Below, piece after piece: positions 24,664 to 33,178 of a stretch of DNA of 64,000 nucleotides. The stretch spans positions 3,448,001 to 3,512,000 of the forward strand of contig NZ_CP015124.1 of NCBI RefSeq assembly GCF_001678945.1, read 5' to 3'. The DNA is from Phaeobacter gallaeciensis. Lineage in GTDB: Bacteria; Pseudomonadota; Alphaproteobacteria; Rhodobacterales; Rhodobacteraceae. The position numbers and the translations under genes were made by a program. Position 1 is the first letter of the stretch, and every line of letters begins with the position of its first letter. The notes under the pieces are model-generated. The model had not been told where the DNA came from, searched no databases, and was given only the letters and a program-made list of their open reading frames with translations.

Positions 24664-25884
24664 TTATTTCTCGTGGATGCGGATGTCGCCGGACAGTTTC
24701 TCGATCCGCTCCAGCCGCTCGGAAATCCGGCGCTGGAAGACGCCAAGCTGGTCGATGATGTCCGACAAGGTTTCGCCCGATTCCGGGAGGCGTGCGCTTT
24801 CGATCTTACACAGCACCCGGGTCGAGCTGAGGCCAAGGAACTGGCGGTGCATGACCTGGCAGGCGTGCATGATTCTGTCTGCTTCGCGGTTGACGTCTTC
24901 CTGGCCGACGCGTTTGCGGTCCAGCTGGTCATTCACGATCTGCTTCAGAACGGCGCGTTCATGCGCCATATCGATCTCGCCCAGGGCGCGGCGTTCCATG
25001 CTCAGCTGTTGGTCGCACTCCTGCAGCATGCGGGTGATGCATTGCACCATCAGGCTGGTGTTGACGGTGGATTTGATGGTGGCAAAGGTGCTGTTTTCGC
25101 CCATCACATGGGCGGCGAACCAATCGGACATCTCGCGCGACATGGAACCGTAGTTCTGGGACAGGACGGTGACTGGACCGCCAGCCGGTTCGATACGCGA
25201 TGCAATGACCCGCAGATTGTGGGGGATCGTGTGCATAGCGTCGAAATCCTTGACCAGACCTTCGGTCTGATCAACAAGGACCTGGGCGTTGTCGAGCATT
25301 CGGGCAAGCGCCAGCAGCGTTTCGTCCACCGGGTTCCCGAGGGCCGCATCGCGGGCCTTGAATTCCTCGCACAGAGCATGGGCTGCGAATTGATCGTAGT
25401 CTTCAAACCCTTTGCTGCGCACCCATTCCATCATGATTTCGGCGCTTTCGTCGGGGGAGAGGCCTTCCTGCTCTTCCGCCAGGCGCATCGTCTCGTAGAT
25501 GGTCTGCACCTCCTCAAAGACCGGGCTGGTCGGCTTGATCCGGGCGGAGAGATAGCCATCCTTGTGGGGCACCACGACGGCGAAGACCCAATAGTACAGG
25601 CCGTCCTTGGCCAGGTTCTTGACATAAGCGCCGATGGTTTTGTCGGCCTTGATGGTGTCCCAGAACAGCTTGAACACGCCACGTGGCATATCCGGGTGGC
25701 GGATCACCTTGTGCGGTGCGCCGATCAGTTCAGGCCAATCGTAATCGGCAACCCGCCGGAAAATATAGTTTCCGGCCTCAATAACTCCGCGCTTATCGGT
25801 GCGAGAGAAAAACACTTCGTTCAATTTGAACGGGGCTTCTCCGCTGGACGGGCGGGTTTCAATACGGCGGTCGACAAATGACAT
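24664..25884 (-). CDS. PAS-domain sensor, aerotaxis-receptor-like without obvious transmembrane part
   Basis: 406 residues. The N-terminal PAS domain (about 20-125) has the Aer-like FFSRTDKRGVIEAGNYIFRRVADYDWPELIGAPHKVIRHPDMPRGVFKLFWDTIKADKTIGAYVKNLAKDGLYYWVFAVVVP segments, with NLAKDGxYYWV typical of FAD-binding Aer PAS domains. The rest is helical and soluble; I see no HAMP or classical MCP signalling tip (EXXXXXXTN...). It may be a cytoplasmic redox or oxygen sensor acting through another partner. The output is not recognisable. The start at 25884 is the first ATG, preceded by an AAGCTGGGAA stretch. Confidence 0.7.
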   Translation of the reverse strand: MSFVDRRIETRPSSGEAPFKLNEVFFSRTDKRGVIEAGNYIFRRVADYDWPELIGAPHKVIRHPDMPRGVFKLFWDTIKADKTIGAYVKNLAKDGLYYWVFAVVVPHKDGYLSARIKPTSPVFEEVQTIYETMRLAEEQEGLSPDESAEIMMEWVRSKGFEDYDQFAAHALCEEFKARDAALGNPVDETLLALARMLDNAQVLVDQTEGLVKDFDAMHTIPHNLRVIASRIEPAGGPVTVLSQNYGSMSREMSDWFAAHVMGENSTFATIKSTVNTSLMVQCITRMLQECDQQLSMERRALGEIDMAHERAVLKQIVNDQLDRKRVGQEDVNREADRIMHACQVMHRQFLGLSSTRVLCKIESARLPESGETLSDIIDQLGVFQRRISERLERIEKLSGDIRIHEK

Positions 25885-25945
25885 TAGGTGTTCCCAGCTT
25901 TAGGCATGCGCAATGCATCTTTAGCGTGAGAATCTTCCCGTATCG

Positions 25946-26401
25946 TTAAGTCGGCAGGGGCGCATCGCGTTTTAACTGCGCCATTACGATCTGGCTTTGC
26001 ACCCGCGCAACGGCTGGGTGTGTCAGCAGAACATCGTGGATCAGCGTGTTCAGCGCCTCAAGGTCGCGGCAATAGACCCTCAGCAGGTAGTCGGCCTCGC
26101 CGGTCATGGTCCAGGCTGAAGTGATTTCGGCTCGGGTGCTGACCAGCCGGGCAAAGCTGGCCGATTGTTCAGGGCCATGGCTGCCCAGATGCACCTGTAC
26201 AAATCCTTGCACCGCCAGCCCCAGTTTCGCCGCATCCAGCCGCGCCGCGTAACCCTGGATATACCCTTCGGCCTCCAGCCTTTGCCGCCGCCGTCCGGCC
26301 TGACTGGGTGACAGGTTCAAAAGCTCCCCCAGCTCCTGCGCCGTGAGGTGGGCGTTCTTCTGCAACGCGGCCAGAAGGCGGGTGTCGGTAGAATCGAGCA
26401 T
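25946..26401 (-). CDS. Lrp/AsnC-family regulator, divergent from hpd
   Basis: 151 residues. The N-terminal winged helix-turn-helix is DTRLLAALQKNAHLTAQELGELLNLSPSQAGRRRQRLEAEGYIQGYAARLD; the C-terminal RAM effector domain is SAWTMTGEADYLLRVYCRDLEALNTLIHDVL. The start at 26401 (MLDSTDTRLLAALQ) matches the family N-terminus. It lies back-to-back with hpd, separated by 144 bp, the usual arrangement for a local regulator. It probably senses an aromatic amino acid or intermediate and controls tyrosine breakdown (inference from position and family). Confidence 0.85.
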   Translation of the reverse strand: MLDSTDTRLLAALQKNAHLTAQELGELLNLSPSQAGRRRQRLEAEGYIQGYAARLDAAKLGLAVQGFVQVHLGSHGPEQSASFARLVSTRAEITSAWTMTGEADYLLRVYCRDLEALNTLIHDVLLTHPAVARVQSQIVMAQLKRDAPLPT

Positions 26402-26545
26402 ATGCGTGGTATTCCCGAAAAGACTGGAAAGTATGCGGTAAGTGCGCATGAAATCCTATCAGGAGGCCAATTAATGCGCAAACACTGCGTATCGAACGCG
26501 CTATCTTTATAGCAGAATTGAAACGCGCAATCAGGAGGAGCACCC

Positions 26546-27646
26546 ATGGGTCCGTTCCCGCACAATGCCCCGAAATCCGTCATCAGCGAAGAGAACCCCG
26601 CAGGCACCGATGGTTTTGAATTCGTCGAATTCGCCAGTCCGGAGCCGCAGGAGCTGCGCGACCTTTTCACCAAGATGGGCTACGAGCTGGTGGGCCGCCA
26701 CAAGACCAAGCCGGGTGTCGAGCTGTGGCAGCAGGGCGATATCACCTATATCCTGAACGCTGAAAAGGGCAGCTTTGCCGAGAAGTTCGTCGAAGAGCAC
26801 GGCCCCTGCGCCCCTTCGATGGGCTGGCGTGTTGTGGATGCGCAAAAGGCATTTGATCACGCTGTTGCCAAGGGCGCCGAGCCTTATGAAGGCGATGACA
26901 AGACCATGAATGTGCCCGCGATCAAGGGCATCGGCGGCTCGCTGATCTACTTCATCGACCAGTACTATGAGACCTCGCCCTACAACGAGGAATTCGAGTG
27001 GCTGAAACAATCCAAGCCGCGCGGCGTGGGGTTCTATTACCTCGATCACCTGACCCACAATGTCTACAAGGGCAACATGGACAAGTGGTTCAAGTTCTAC
27101 GGCGAGTTGTTCAACTTCAAGGAAATCCGCTTTTTCGACATCGAAGGCAAATTCACCGGTCTTCTGAGCCGCGCGCTGACCTCGCCCTGTGGCCGTATCC
27201 GCATCCCGATCAACGAGGATCGTGGCGAGACCGGCCAGATCGTCGCCTACCTGAAAAAGTACAAGGGCGAAGGCATCCAGCACATCGCCGTGGGTACCGA
27301 GAACATCTACGACTCCACCGACGAGATTTCCGAGCGTGGCATCAACTTCATGCCCGCCCCGCCGGAAACCTACTATGACCTCAGCCATGACCGCGTCGTG
27401 GGCCACGAAGAACCGATCGAGCGCATGAAGAAACACGGTATCCTGATCGACGGCGAAGGCGTCGTGGATGGCGGTGAGACCAAGATCCTGCTGCAGATCT
27501 TCTCCAAGACTGTGATCGGCCCGATCTTCTTCGAATTCATCCAGCGCAAAGGCGACGATGGCTTTGGCGAGGGCAACTTCAAGGCGCTGTTTGAATCCAT
27601 CGAGCAGGAGCAGATCAACAACGGTGAAATCCAGGCCGCCGAGTAA
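26546..27646 (+). CDS. hpd: 4-Hydroxyphenylpyruvate dioxygenase
   Basis: 366 residues with the two-barrel vicinal-oxygen-chelate fold. It converts 4-hydroxyphenylpyruvate to homogentisate in tyrosine catabolism. Iron ligands are the His of DHLTHN, the His of IQHIAVG and the Glu of FFEFIQRKGD near the C-terminus. An AGGAGGAG ribosome-binding site precedes the ATG. No hmgA or other tyrosine-pathway gene follows, as a terminator closes the unit. It is divergent from the Lrp regulator. Confidence 0.96.
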   Translation: MGPFPHNAPKSVISEENPAGTDGFEFVEFASPEPQELRDLFTKMGYELVGRHKTKPGVELWQQGDITYILNAEKGSFAEKFVEEHGPCAPSMGWRVVDAQKAFDHAVAKGAEPYEGDDKTMNVPAIKGIGGSLIYFIDQYYETSPYNEEFEWLKQSKPRGVGFYYLDHLTHNVYKGNMDKWFKFYGELFNFKEIRFFDIEGKFTGLLSRALTSPCGRIRIPINEDRGETGQIVAYLKKYKGEGIQHIAVGTENIYDSTDEISERGINFMPAPPETYYDLSHDRVVGHEEPIERMKKHGILIDGEGVVDGGETKILLQIFSKTVIGPIFFEFIQRKGDDGFGEGNFKALFESIEQEQINNGEIQAAE

Positions 27647-27714
27647 TCCGGCGCGGATCCGGGGCTGCCTTTGGCGGTCTCGCGGTCTGGTCTGATTGTG
27701 TAAAGAGTGATTGG

Positions 27715-27743
27715 ACCGGCTCCTGTTTGGGAGCCGGTTTTTT
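27715..27743 (+). terminator. Terminator after hpd
   Basis: Stem 27715-27723 with 27730-27738 (9 bp), 6-nt loop, followed by five or six T residues to 27743. Confidence 0.9.
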
Positions 27744-27881
27744 CATGTCGGTAGCGCATGTGAATGTGCGGTAGAGGACATGATGCCAGGTGGTCAGCGC
27801 AACACTTGCTCTTGCATGCCTTCGTGAGGAGTTTGTGGGGGGCAGGGAGGAACGGCGGAAAGAACCGGCTGCAGGTCAGTA

Positions 27882-30626
27882 TTACTCGGGCATTTCCAGC
27901 GTGTGGTTGCGGCCGCTTTTCTGGTATTGCAGCCGAGCATCGCCGATGGCGACGACACGGCCACCATCCAAACGGTCGCCGACTTGGACCTTGCGATAGC
28001 GGCCACTCGGCAGGCGCACCAGTGCGCGACGGTCGGCAGAGGTGCCATAGACGCCGATCAGGTTCAGGCGGCGCAGGTTGATCGCATTGGTGATGGTGGC
28101 CTGCCGCGACACCGAGGCCGAGCTGGGCAGGCGCGGGGTAACGGTGGCAGGCACGGCTGCGGCGGTGGCCACGGCTGTTGTGCTGCGCTGAGCTCGGTCA
28201 ACAATGTTGGAGAAATTCGTCGGCCGCGCCCGCGGGGTGACAGAGGTGGCAACAGCCAGCGCGGTGGCGGGCTGGCTTTCCTGTTCTTCGGTCTTCAGTG
28301 AGGCCGGGCGGATGCGCGGGCGCAGGCTGGCCAGTTCGGCGCGGCTGCGCCCGCCCAGCTGTGCCCGTTCCACCTGTTCGGTGAGGTCGGCAGGCCGGGC
28401 ACGCGGGCGCAGTTGCGACAGGGCTTCAAGCCGGGCCGCTTCGGCCTCTGCGGCTGCTGCCGCCTCGGCCACGGCGGGGTCGATACGTTCCGGTGTAGGC
28501 GGTGGCACGACCGGCGGGCGGCCCAGGAAAACCATCACGCCGTCAGGGTTCACGGTGCCTTCGGGCGTGGCTTCGACGAGCCCGCGCCGGTCCAGCGCGA
28601 TGGCACTGCCTGCGGCAGCGGGAGAGCTGACGACATCCGGGGCGTCATCGGTGCTCGCATCCGGTTGCGGTGGCAGGGCGACGGCGTCCTGCGACAGGTC
28701 GGTATCGTCGATCGAGGCCACATAGATACCGTCCAGATCCACCACCGCCGGGACCTGCGCGATTTCGGGCACCGCCTGCCAGATGCCGGTGGCGGCATAT
28801 TGCGCGGCCTGCTCCAAGGCGCGGTCTTCGGCGCTGAGAGCTTCAGGTTCTGTTTCGGTCGCGGTGTCATCCAGCACACCATCGGCGATGGCTTCGGGGT
28901 CAAGCCGTGCGGTCTCGATATCGGCTTGATTCTGCGCGTCTGCAGTACCGGGGGTGTCCTCGGTGTCGGGAAGGAAGGTCACACCCGGGTCCGGCTGGTC
29001 CGGCAGGGCGCTGACCTGCGGCGCAATGGGCCGGTCTTCGGTGTCTGCCGTCATTAGATCTGCAGGTGTGGTTTCAGCAGGTTCCGCGGAGGCCAGCGGC
29101 ACAGAAGGTGCTTCGTCCGGGATCTCTGGCACTGTGGTTTCTGCCGGAGTTGCATCGCCTGGCTGCGGTGCCTCTGGTTCCGCTGCCGGTTCCGGCTTGC
29201 TGCCCCGCAGGGGGGTATCCTCGGCAGCGGGCTGATCCGAGAACCGGCCAAACAATCCGCCCGGGGACACAAAGGCGAGCGCGGCGACGGTCACCATGAA
29301 AACCACCAAGAGGACCGTCAGGACCAGTCCCATGTTGCGCGGTTTTGCCGGGGCGCGGCTTGGTGCCGGTTTTCCGGATCCGGCTTTCTTTCCCAGCAGG
29401 CGGGCCAGCAACCCCGGAACTGCGCTCTCGCTTTTGCCGCTTTGCGGCTGGCCTGGCGGTGGCGTGATCGGGGTTGCGGGCGCCGCGCTGGCAGAGTCGG
29501 GCTGTTTCTTAGAGACCGGAGCGGCAGGCCCCTCGGGGGTACCGGTTTTCTGCGGTCCCTGACCCCCTTTCTGAGCGGTGATCTTGTGATCGGCCACCGG
29601 CGTCGGTGCTGCGCGGGTGGCGCCAGCGAGGGCAGGGGCCGCAGCGCCGCTGTCTGCCTTCCGGCGCCGGGTGCTGAAACCCATGGCCGGTCCCTGATCT
29701 TCGCCGGGTTCTTCCTCTGCTGCGCCCTCGGCGCCAGCCTTCGCAGAGATTTCGATCCGCGGGGACTTATCCCCGGCAGTCTTGTCCTCAGGGCGTAGAG
29801 GCTGGGCCTCGGTCTTGCCATCATCGGGCGTTTCCGCCTGCGTATCAGCAACGGAAACAGCGTCTTTGTCGGCGCCTTGGTCAGGGACACCCGGTTTTGC
29901 GGCTGGATTTTCCTCAGCGGTCTCCGGGGCCGGTTCCTGAGATTCATCCGGCGCGCCTGCTGCAGGCGCTGCTTCGTCGGCGAGAACTGGGGTCGCCTCG
30001 GCGGGGGCCTCGGTTTCTTTTCCGGCAGGCTCGCTAATCTTCTTGGCCTGCGGCGCGCTCTTTTCGGCGGCTTTGGGCGCCCGCGGCATGACCGGCCCGA
30101 TGTCGACAACCGCGATGCCATCCGGCTCAATCGGGGCGTCTCCGATCGCGGTGGAGGCGCCAAAGAACGGCTCCCCGAGAAAATCCATGTCGCCGGGTAC
30201 GGCTACGAAACTGGCCGGGATGAACCCGTGTTCCAGCGCGAAGCCTTCGGCCTCTTCCAGGGTTTCGCGGGCGACGGCTGCCACATGGGTCAGCGGCCCG
30301 TCTTCGGAGATATCAAAGGACAGATCCGCCACAGCGTAGGGCGTGGCGCCTTCTAGCGCCTTTTTCGCCATCTCGCGCCGGGTGGGAGCGTCGGCAGTAC
30401 CGGTTTCAACGGTCAGATAACGGATCTGATCGTTCGGAATCACCACCTTGCAACAGGTGGAGCCGCCCTCCGCCAGCGCCTCCCCGGCTATGCGCAGATC
30501 GGCCAATGCCCGAGGCAGATCCGGGTGGCTCAGCGGCACCTTGCCAATATTGCGCCAGCCGCCGGCGGCGCGGCGCAGAAAGGCAATGCCTTCCGAAGAC
30601 AGAGAGAGAGCAAACCCCGGTTTCAT
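27882..30626 (-). CDS. Large bitopic protein with PilM-like N-terminus and disordered linkers
   Basis: 914 residues from the ATG at 30626 (an ATG at 30653 adds nine). Residues 1-175 resemble the actin-like N-terminus of PilM-type proteins (FALSLSSEGIAFLRRAAGGWRNIGKVPL). Residues 175-430 are Ala/Pro/Glu-rich and likely disordered. One transmembrane helix lies at about 432-454 (MGLVLTVLLVVFMVTVAALAF). A second disordered stretch runs to about 830, and a small beta-rich C-terminal domain follows (LIGVYGTSADRRALVRLPSGRYRKVQVGDRLDGGRVVAIGD), reminiscent of PilP or GspC domains. This resembles PilM and PilP-like parts fused into one chain. No other pilus gene is adjacent; the role is unknown. Confidence 0.65.
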   Translation of the reverse strand: MKPGFALSLSSEGIAFLRRAAGGWRNIGKVPLSHPDLPRALADLRIAGEALAEGGSTCCKVVIPNDQIRYLTVETGTADAPTRREMAKKALEGATPYAVADLSFDISEDGPLTHVAAVARETLEEAEGFALEHGFIPASFVAVPGDMDFLGEPFFGASTAIGDAPIEPDGIAVVDIGPVMPRAPKAAEKSAPQAKKISEPAGKETEAPAEATPVLADEAAPAAGAPDESQEPAPETAEENPAAKPGVPDQGADKDAVSVADTQAETPDDGKTEAQPLRPEDKTAGDKSPRIEISAKAGAEGAAEEEPGEDQGPAMGFSTRRRKADSGAAAPALAGATRAAPTPVADHKITAQKGGQGPQKTGTPEGPAAPVSKKQPDSASAAPATPITPPPGQPQSGKSESAVPGLLARLLGKKAGSGKPAPSRAPAKPRNMGLVLTVLLVVFMVTVAALAFVSPGGLFGRFSDQPAAEDTPLRGSKPEPAAEPEAPQPGDATPAETTVPEIPDEAPSVPLASAEPAETTPADLMTADTEDRPIAPQVSALPDQPDPGVTFLPDTEDTPGTADAQNQADIETARLDPEAIADGVLDDTATETEPEALSAEDRALEQAAQYAATGIWQAVPEIAQVPAVVDLDGIYVASIDDTDLSQDAVALPPQPDASTDDAPDVVSSPAAAGSAIALDRRGLVEATPEGTVNPDGVMVFLGRPPVVPPPTPERIDPAVAEAAAAAEAEAARLEALSQLRPRARPADLTEQVERAQLGGRSRAELASLRPRIRPASLKTEEQESQPATALAVATSVTPRARPTNFSNIVDRAQRSTTAVATAAAVPATVTPRLPSSASVSRQATITNAINLRRLNLIGVYGTSADRRALVRLPSGRYRKVQVGDRLDGGRVVAIGDARLQYQKSGRNHTLEMPE

Positions 30627-30797
30627 AGTGCGGTCAAACCATCCAAATTCCATGTGCCCGGACCGCTAAGTGCCCGTCTGGCCTTGCGGGCAGACCTTAA
30701 AGCAGGAGTTCGCCGAGGAAAAGGAAAAGACGGGAAGAGCCCTTGTCTGTGGCAAGGAAACGCTCCCATCTTGGGGCACAACACAGGAGACGCTGAG

Positions 30798-31517
30798 ATG
30801 AAGACGAAGGCGATACTTGCATCATTGATGATCTGGACCTGCTCCACCGGGGCGGTGCTGGCGGAGGCAGCGGGCCCGCGCCAGATCGTGGTCACCGGAG
30901 AGGCACACACCGAGGTTGCGCCGGACCGGGCCACCATCACTTTGGGCGTCACCGCCGAGGCGGAAGAGGCGGCTATAGCCATGCGTCAGGTGTCGGAGGA
31001 CATGACGGCGGTGATTGCCGGGCTGCGTGAGGCGGGCATTGCCGCAGAGGACATGCAGACCCAATCGATTTCGATTGATCCGGTCTGGAGTGCCCGGCGC
31101 ACATCCGATGGCCGGGAACAGCGCGAGATCACCGGGTTTGTTGCCAGCAATACGCTGGCGGTCCGGGTGCGGGAGCTGGATAATCTGGGACCGGTTCTGG
31201 ACCGGGTACTGGCCGCCGGAGCCAATAATTTCAGAGGCTTGAGCTTTGGCGTTGCGGATTCCGCGGCGGTCATTGACCAGATCCGGGGCGATGCGGTGCG
31301 CGATGCCATCCGCAAGGCGCGGCAACTGGCCGAGGCGGCTGAGATGGAGCTGGGGCCGGTACGCTCGATCACAGAACATGGCGGCAGTGGCGGTCCGCGT
31401 CCGATGAAGATGATGGAAATGGCCCGCTCATCGTCGATGCCGGTCGAGGCCGGAAGCCTTGGTTTTGAACACAGCGTCTCGGTGGTCTTTGACCTGCGGG
31501 TGCCGGGTTTGGAATAA
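30798..31517 (+). CDS. Exported SIMPL-domain protein (DUF541)
   Basis: 239 residues. A signal peptide (MKTKAILASLMIWTCSTGAVLA) is followed by one SIMPL domain: RQIVVTGEAHTEVAPDRATITLGVTAEAEEA, then VRVRELDNLGPVLDRVLAAGANNFRGLSFGV and a C-terminal strand HSVSVVFDLRV. Such proteins (BP26/OMP28 family) are periplasmic, often oligomeric, and of unclear function; in Brucella the homologue is an immunodominant antigen. The ATG at 30798 has CAGGAGA upstream. It diverges from the large PilM-like gene and ends at a shared terminator. Confidence 0.88.
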   Translation: MKTKAILASLMIWTCSTGAVLAEAAGPRQIVVTGEAHTEVAPDRATITLGVTAEAEEAAIAMRQVSEDMTAVIAGLREAGIAAEDMQTQSISIDPVWSARRTSDGREQREITGFVASNTLAVRVRELDNLGPVLDRVLAAGANNFRGLSFGVADSAAVIDQIRGDAVRDAIRKARQLAEAAEMELGPVRSITEHGGSGGPRPMKMMEMARSSSMPVEAGSLGFEHSVSVVFDLRVPGLE

Positions 31518-31551
31518 CATTGGTAGCGTACAAAGTACGTGCCAGACATGA

Positions 31552-31578
31552 AAAGGCCGGGCGATTTGCCCGGCCTTT
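31552..31578. terminator. Bidirectional terminator between the SIMPL gene and metY
   Basis: Perfect 11-bp stem (31552-31562 with 31568-31578), loop GATTT; A-run on one side and T-run on the other, so it can terminate both convergent genes. Confidence 0.85.
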
Positions 31579-31605
31579 GTTGTGTTTGCAAACTGCGGCG
31601 CGGGA

Positions 31606-32898
31606 TCAACCGCAGGCTTTGGTCAGGGCCTGATCCAGATCAGCGATCAGATCATCGGGATCTTCGATGCCGATGGAAATGCGCACTACGTTGGGGCCTG
31701 CACCGGCCGCTTCCTGCTGCTCGGGTGTCAGCTGGCGGTGGGTGGTCGAGGCCGAGTGGATGATCAGCGAGCGGGTGTCGCCGAGATTGGCCACATGGCT
31801 GAAGATATCCAGCGCATCAACCAGCTTGATACAGGCCTCATAGCCGCCTTTCACTGCGAAGGTGAACAAGCCGCTGGTGCCCTTGGGGTAGCAGGCCAGC
31901 GCCCGTTCGTAATAGGGCGAAGAGGGCAGGCCGGCATAGGTTACGTAATCAACGCGATCATCCTGCTCCAGCCAGCTGGCAACCTTGATGGCATTGTCAC
32001 AATGGCGCTGCATGCGCAGGGACAGGGTTTCGATGCCCATCAGCGTGTAATGCGCCGCCTGCGGGTTCATCGTCATGCCCAGATCGCGCAGCCCGATGGC
32101 GATGCCGTGGAAGGTGAAGGCGAGCGAGCCGAAGGTCTCGTGGAACTTCAGCCCGTGATAGGCCGGTTCCGGTGCCGACAGGGACGGGAACTTGTCCGAG
32201 GCGGACCAGTCGAAATTGCCGGAATCGATCACCGCGCCGCCGGTGACTGTGCCGTTGCCGGTGAGGTATTTGGTAGTGGAATGCACCACCAGCGCGGCAC
32301 CCTGGGCAATCGGGTTGCACAGGTATGGCGTGGCGGTGGTGTTGTCGACGATCAGCGGCACCCCCGCAGCATCGGCCACATCGGCCAGGGCGCGGATGTC
32401 GGTGACATAGCCGCCCGGGTTGGCGATGGATTCGCAGAACACCGCGCGGGTGTTCTCATCAATGGCATCTCGCACGGCGTCCAGATCGTCGGTGTCGACG
32501 AAGGTCGCCGACCAGCCAAAGCGTTTGATTGTCTGGCTGAACTGGGTGACGGTTCCGCCATAAAGCCGGGTCGAGGCAACCACGTTGCAGCCCGGCGCCA
32601 TCAGCGGGAACAGGGCCAGGATTTGCGCCGCATGGCCGGAAGAGCAGCAAACCGCGCCGACGCCGCCTTCAAGCGTCGCCAGACGTTCTTGCAGCACCGC
32701 AACCGTTGGATTGGTCAGGCGCGAATAGATATAACCGACTTCTTGCAGGTTGAACAAAGCGGCCGCATGGTCCGCGTCGCGAAAGACGTAAGAGGTGGTC
32801 TGGTAAATCGGGGTCTGGCGGGCGCCAGTGGCCGGATCGGGTCGTGCACCGGCATGAATTTGCAATGTATCAAAGCCGTAGCTGGGGGCATCGGTCAT
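31606..32898 (-). CDS. metY: O-acetylhomoserine aminocarboxypropyltransferase (sulfhydrylase)
   Basis: 430 residues, a Cys/Met-metabolism PLP enzyme (family cystathionine gamma-lyase-like). The PLP lysine lies in the STTKYLTGNG motif; NTTATPYLCNP and GNGTVTGGAVID are diagnostic for O-acetylhomoserine/O-succinylhomoserine sulfhydrylases of the MetY/MetZ type. It makes homocysteine directly from acetylhomoserine and sulfide. The ATG at 32898 follows a GGGAGAG site. I checked the 280 bp upstream for SAM-II, SAM-V and SAM/SAH aptamers and did not recognise one. A tandem direct repeat lies upstream (listed separately). Confidence 0.93.
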   Translation of the reverse strand: MTDAPSYGFDTLQIHAGARPDPATGARQTPIYQTTSYVFRDADHAAALFNLQEVGYIYSRLTNPTVAVLQERLATLEGGVGAVCCSSGHAAQILALFPLMAPGCNVVASTRLYGGTVTQFSQTIKRFGWSATFVDTDDLDAVRDAIDENTRAVFCESIANPGGYVTDIRALADVADAAGVPLIVDNTTATPYLCNPIAQGAALVVHSTTKYLTGNGTVTGGAVIDSGNFDWSASDKFPSLSAPEPAYHGLKFHETFGSLAFTFHGIAIGLRDLGMTMNPQAAHYTLMGIETLSLRMQRHCDNAIKVASWLEQDDRVDYVTYAGLPSSPYYERALACYPKGTSGLFTFAVKGGYEACIKLVDALDIFSHVANLGDTRSLIIHSASTTHRQLTPEQQEAAGAGPNVVRISIGIEDPDDLIADLDQALTKACG

Positions 32899-33015
32899 AT
32901 GTCTCTCTCCCTGAAATCGTGACTTGCCACAGGTGTAGGGCAGCACGGGCGCCCACACAACGCAAACCGGTGAAATCGGGACAGGCTACCTGCAACCCGC
33001 GCAGGTCGTGGGAAA

Positions 33016-33049
33016 TTATTCCTGGCCTGTGAGTTATTCCTAGCCTGTG
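33016..33049 (+). repeat. Tandem 16-bp direct repeat upstream of metY
   Basis: TTATTCCTGGCCTGTG (33016-33031) and TTATTCCTAGCCTGTG (33034-33049), one mismatch, exactly 18 bp apart. They lie 118-151 bp upstream of the metY start, downstream of the end of the methyltransferase gene, and may be a regulator-binding site. Confidence 0.55.
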
Positions 33050-33178
33050 CCGGGGAGGCCGTCGTGAGAAGGGGATGGCGCCTCTGACATTGGCTCCAAA
33101 ACACATGCGGCCCAAGTGAATGCAGCGCCGGGCGGGGGGCGCGGCGCTGCATGGGGGCATTCTTCGTGAGAAGCGGGC

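Noticed and set aside
32899-33178. SAM riboswitch upstream of metY
   Set aside because: No SAM-II, SAM-V or SAM/SAH core motif was found in the leader.
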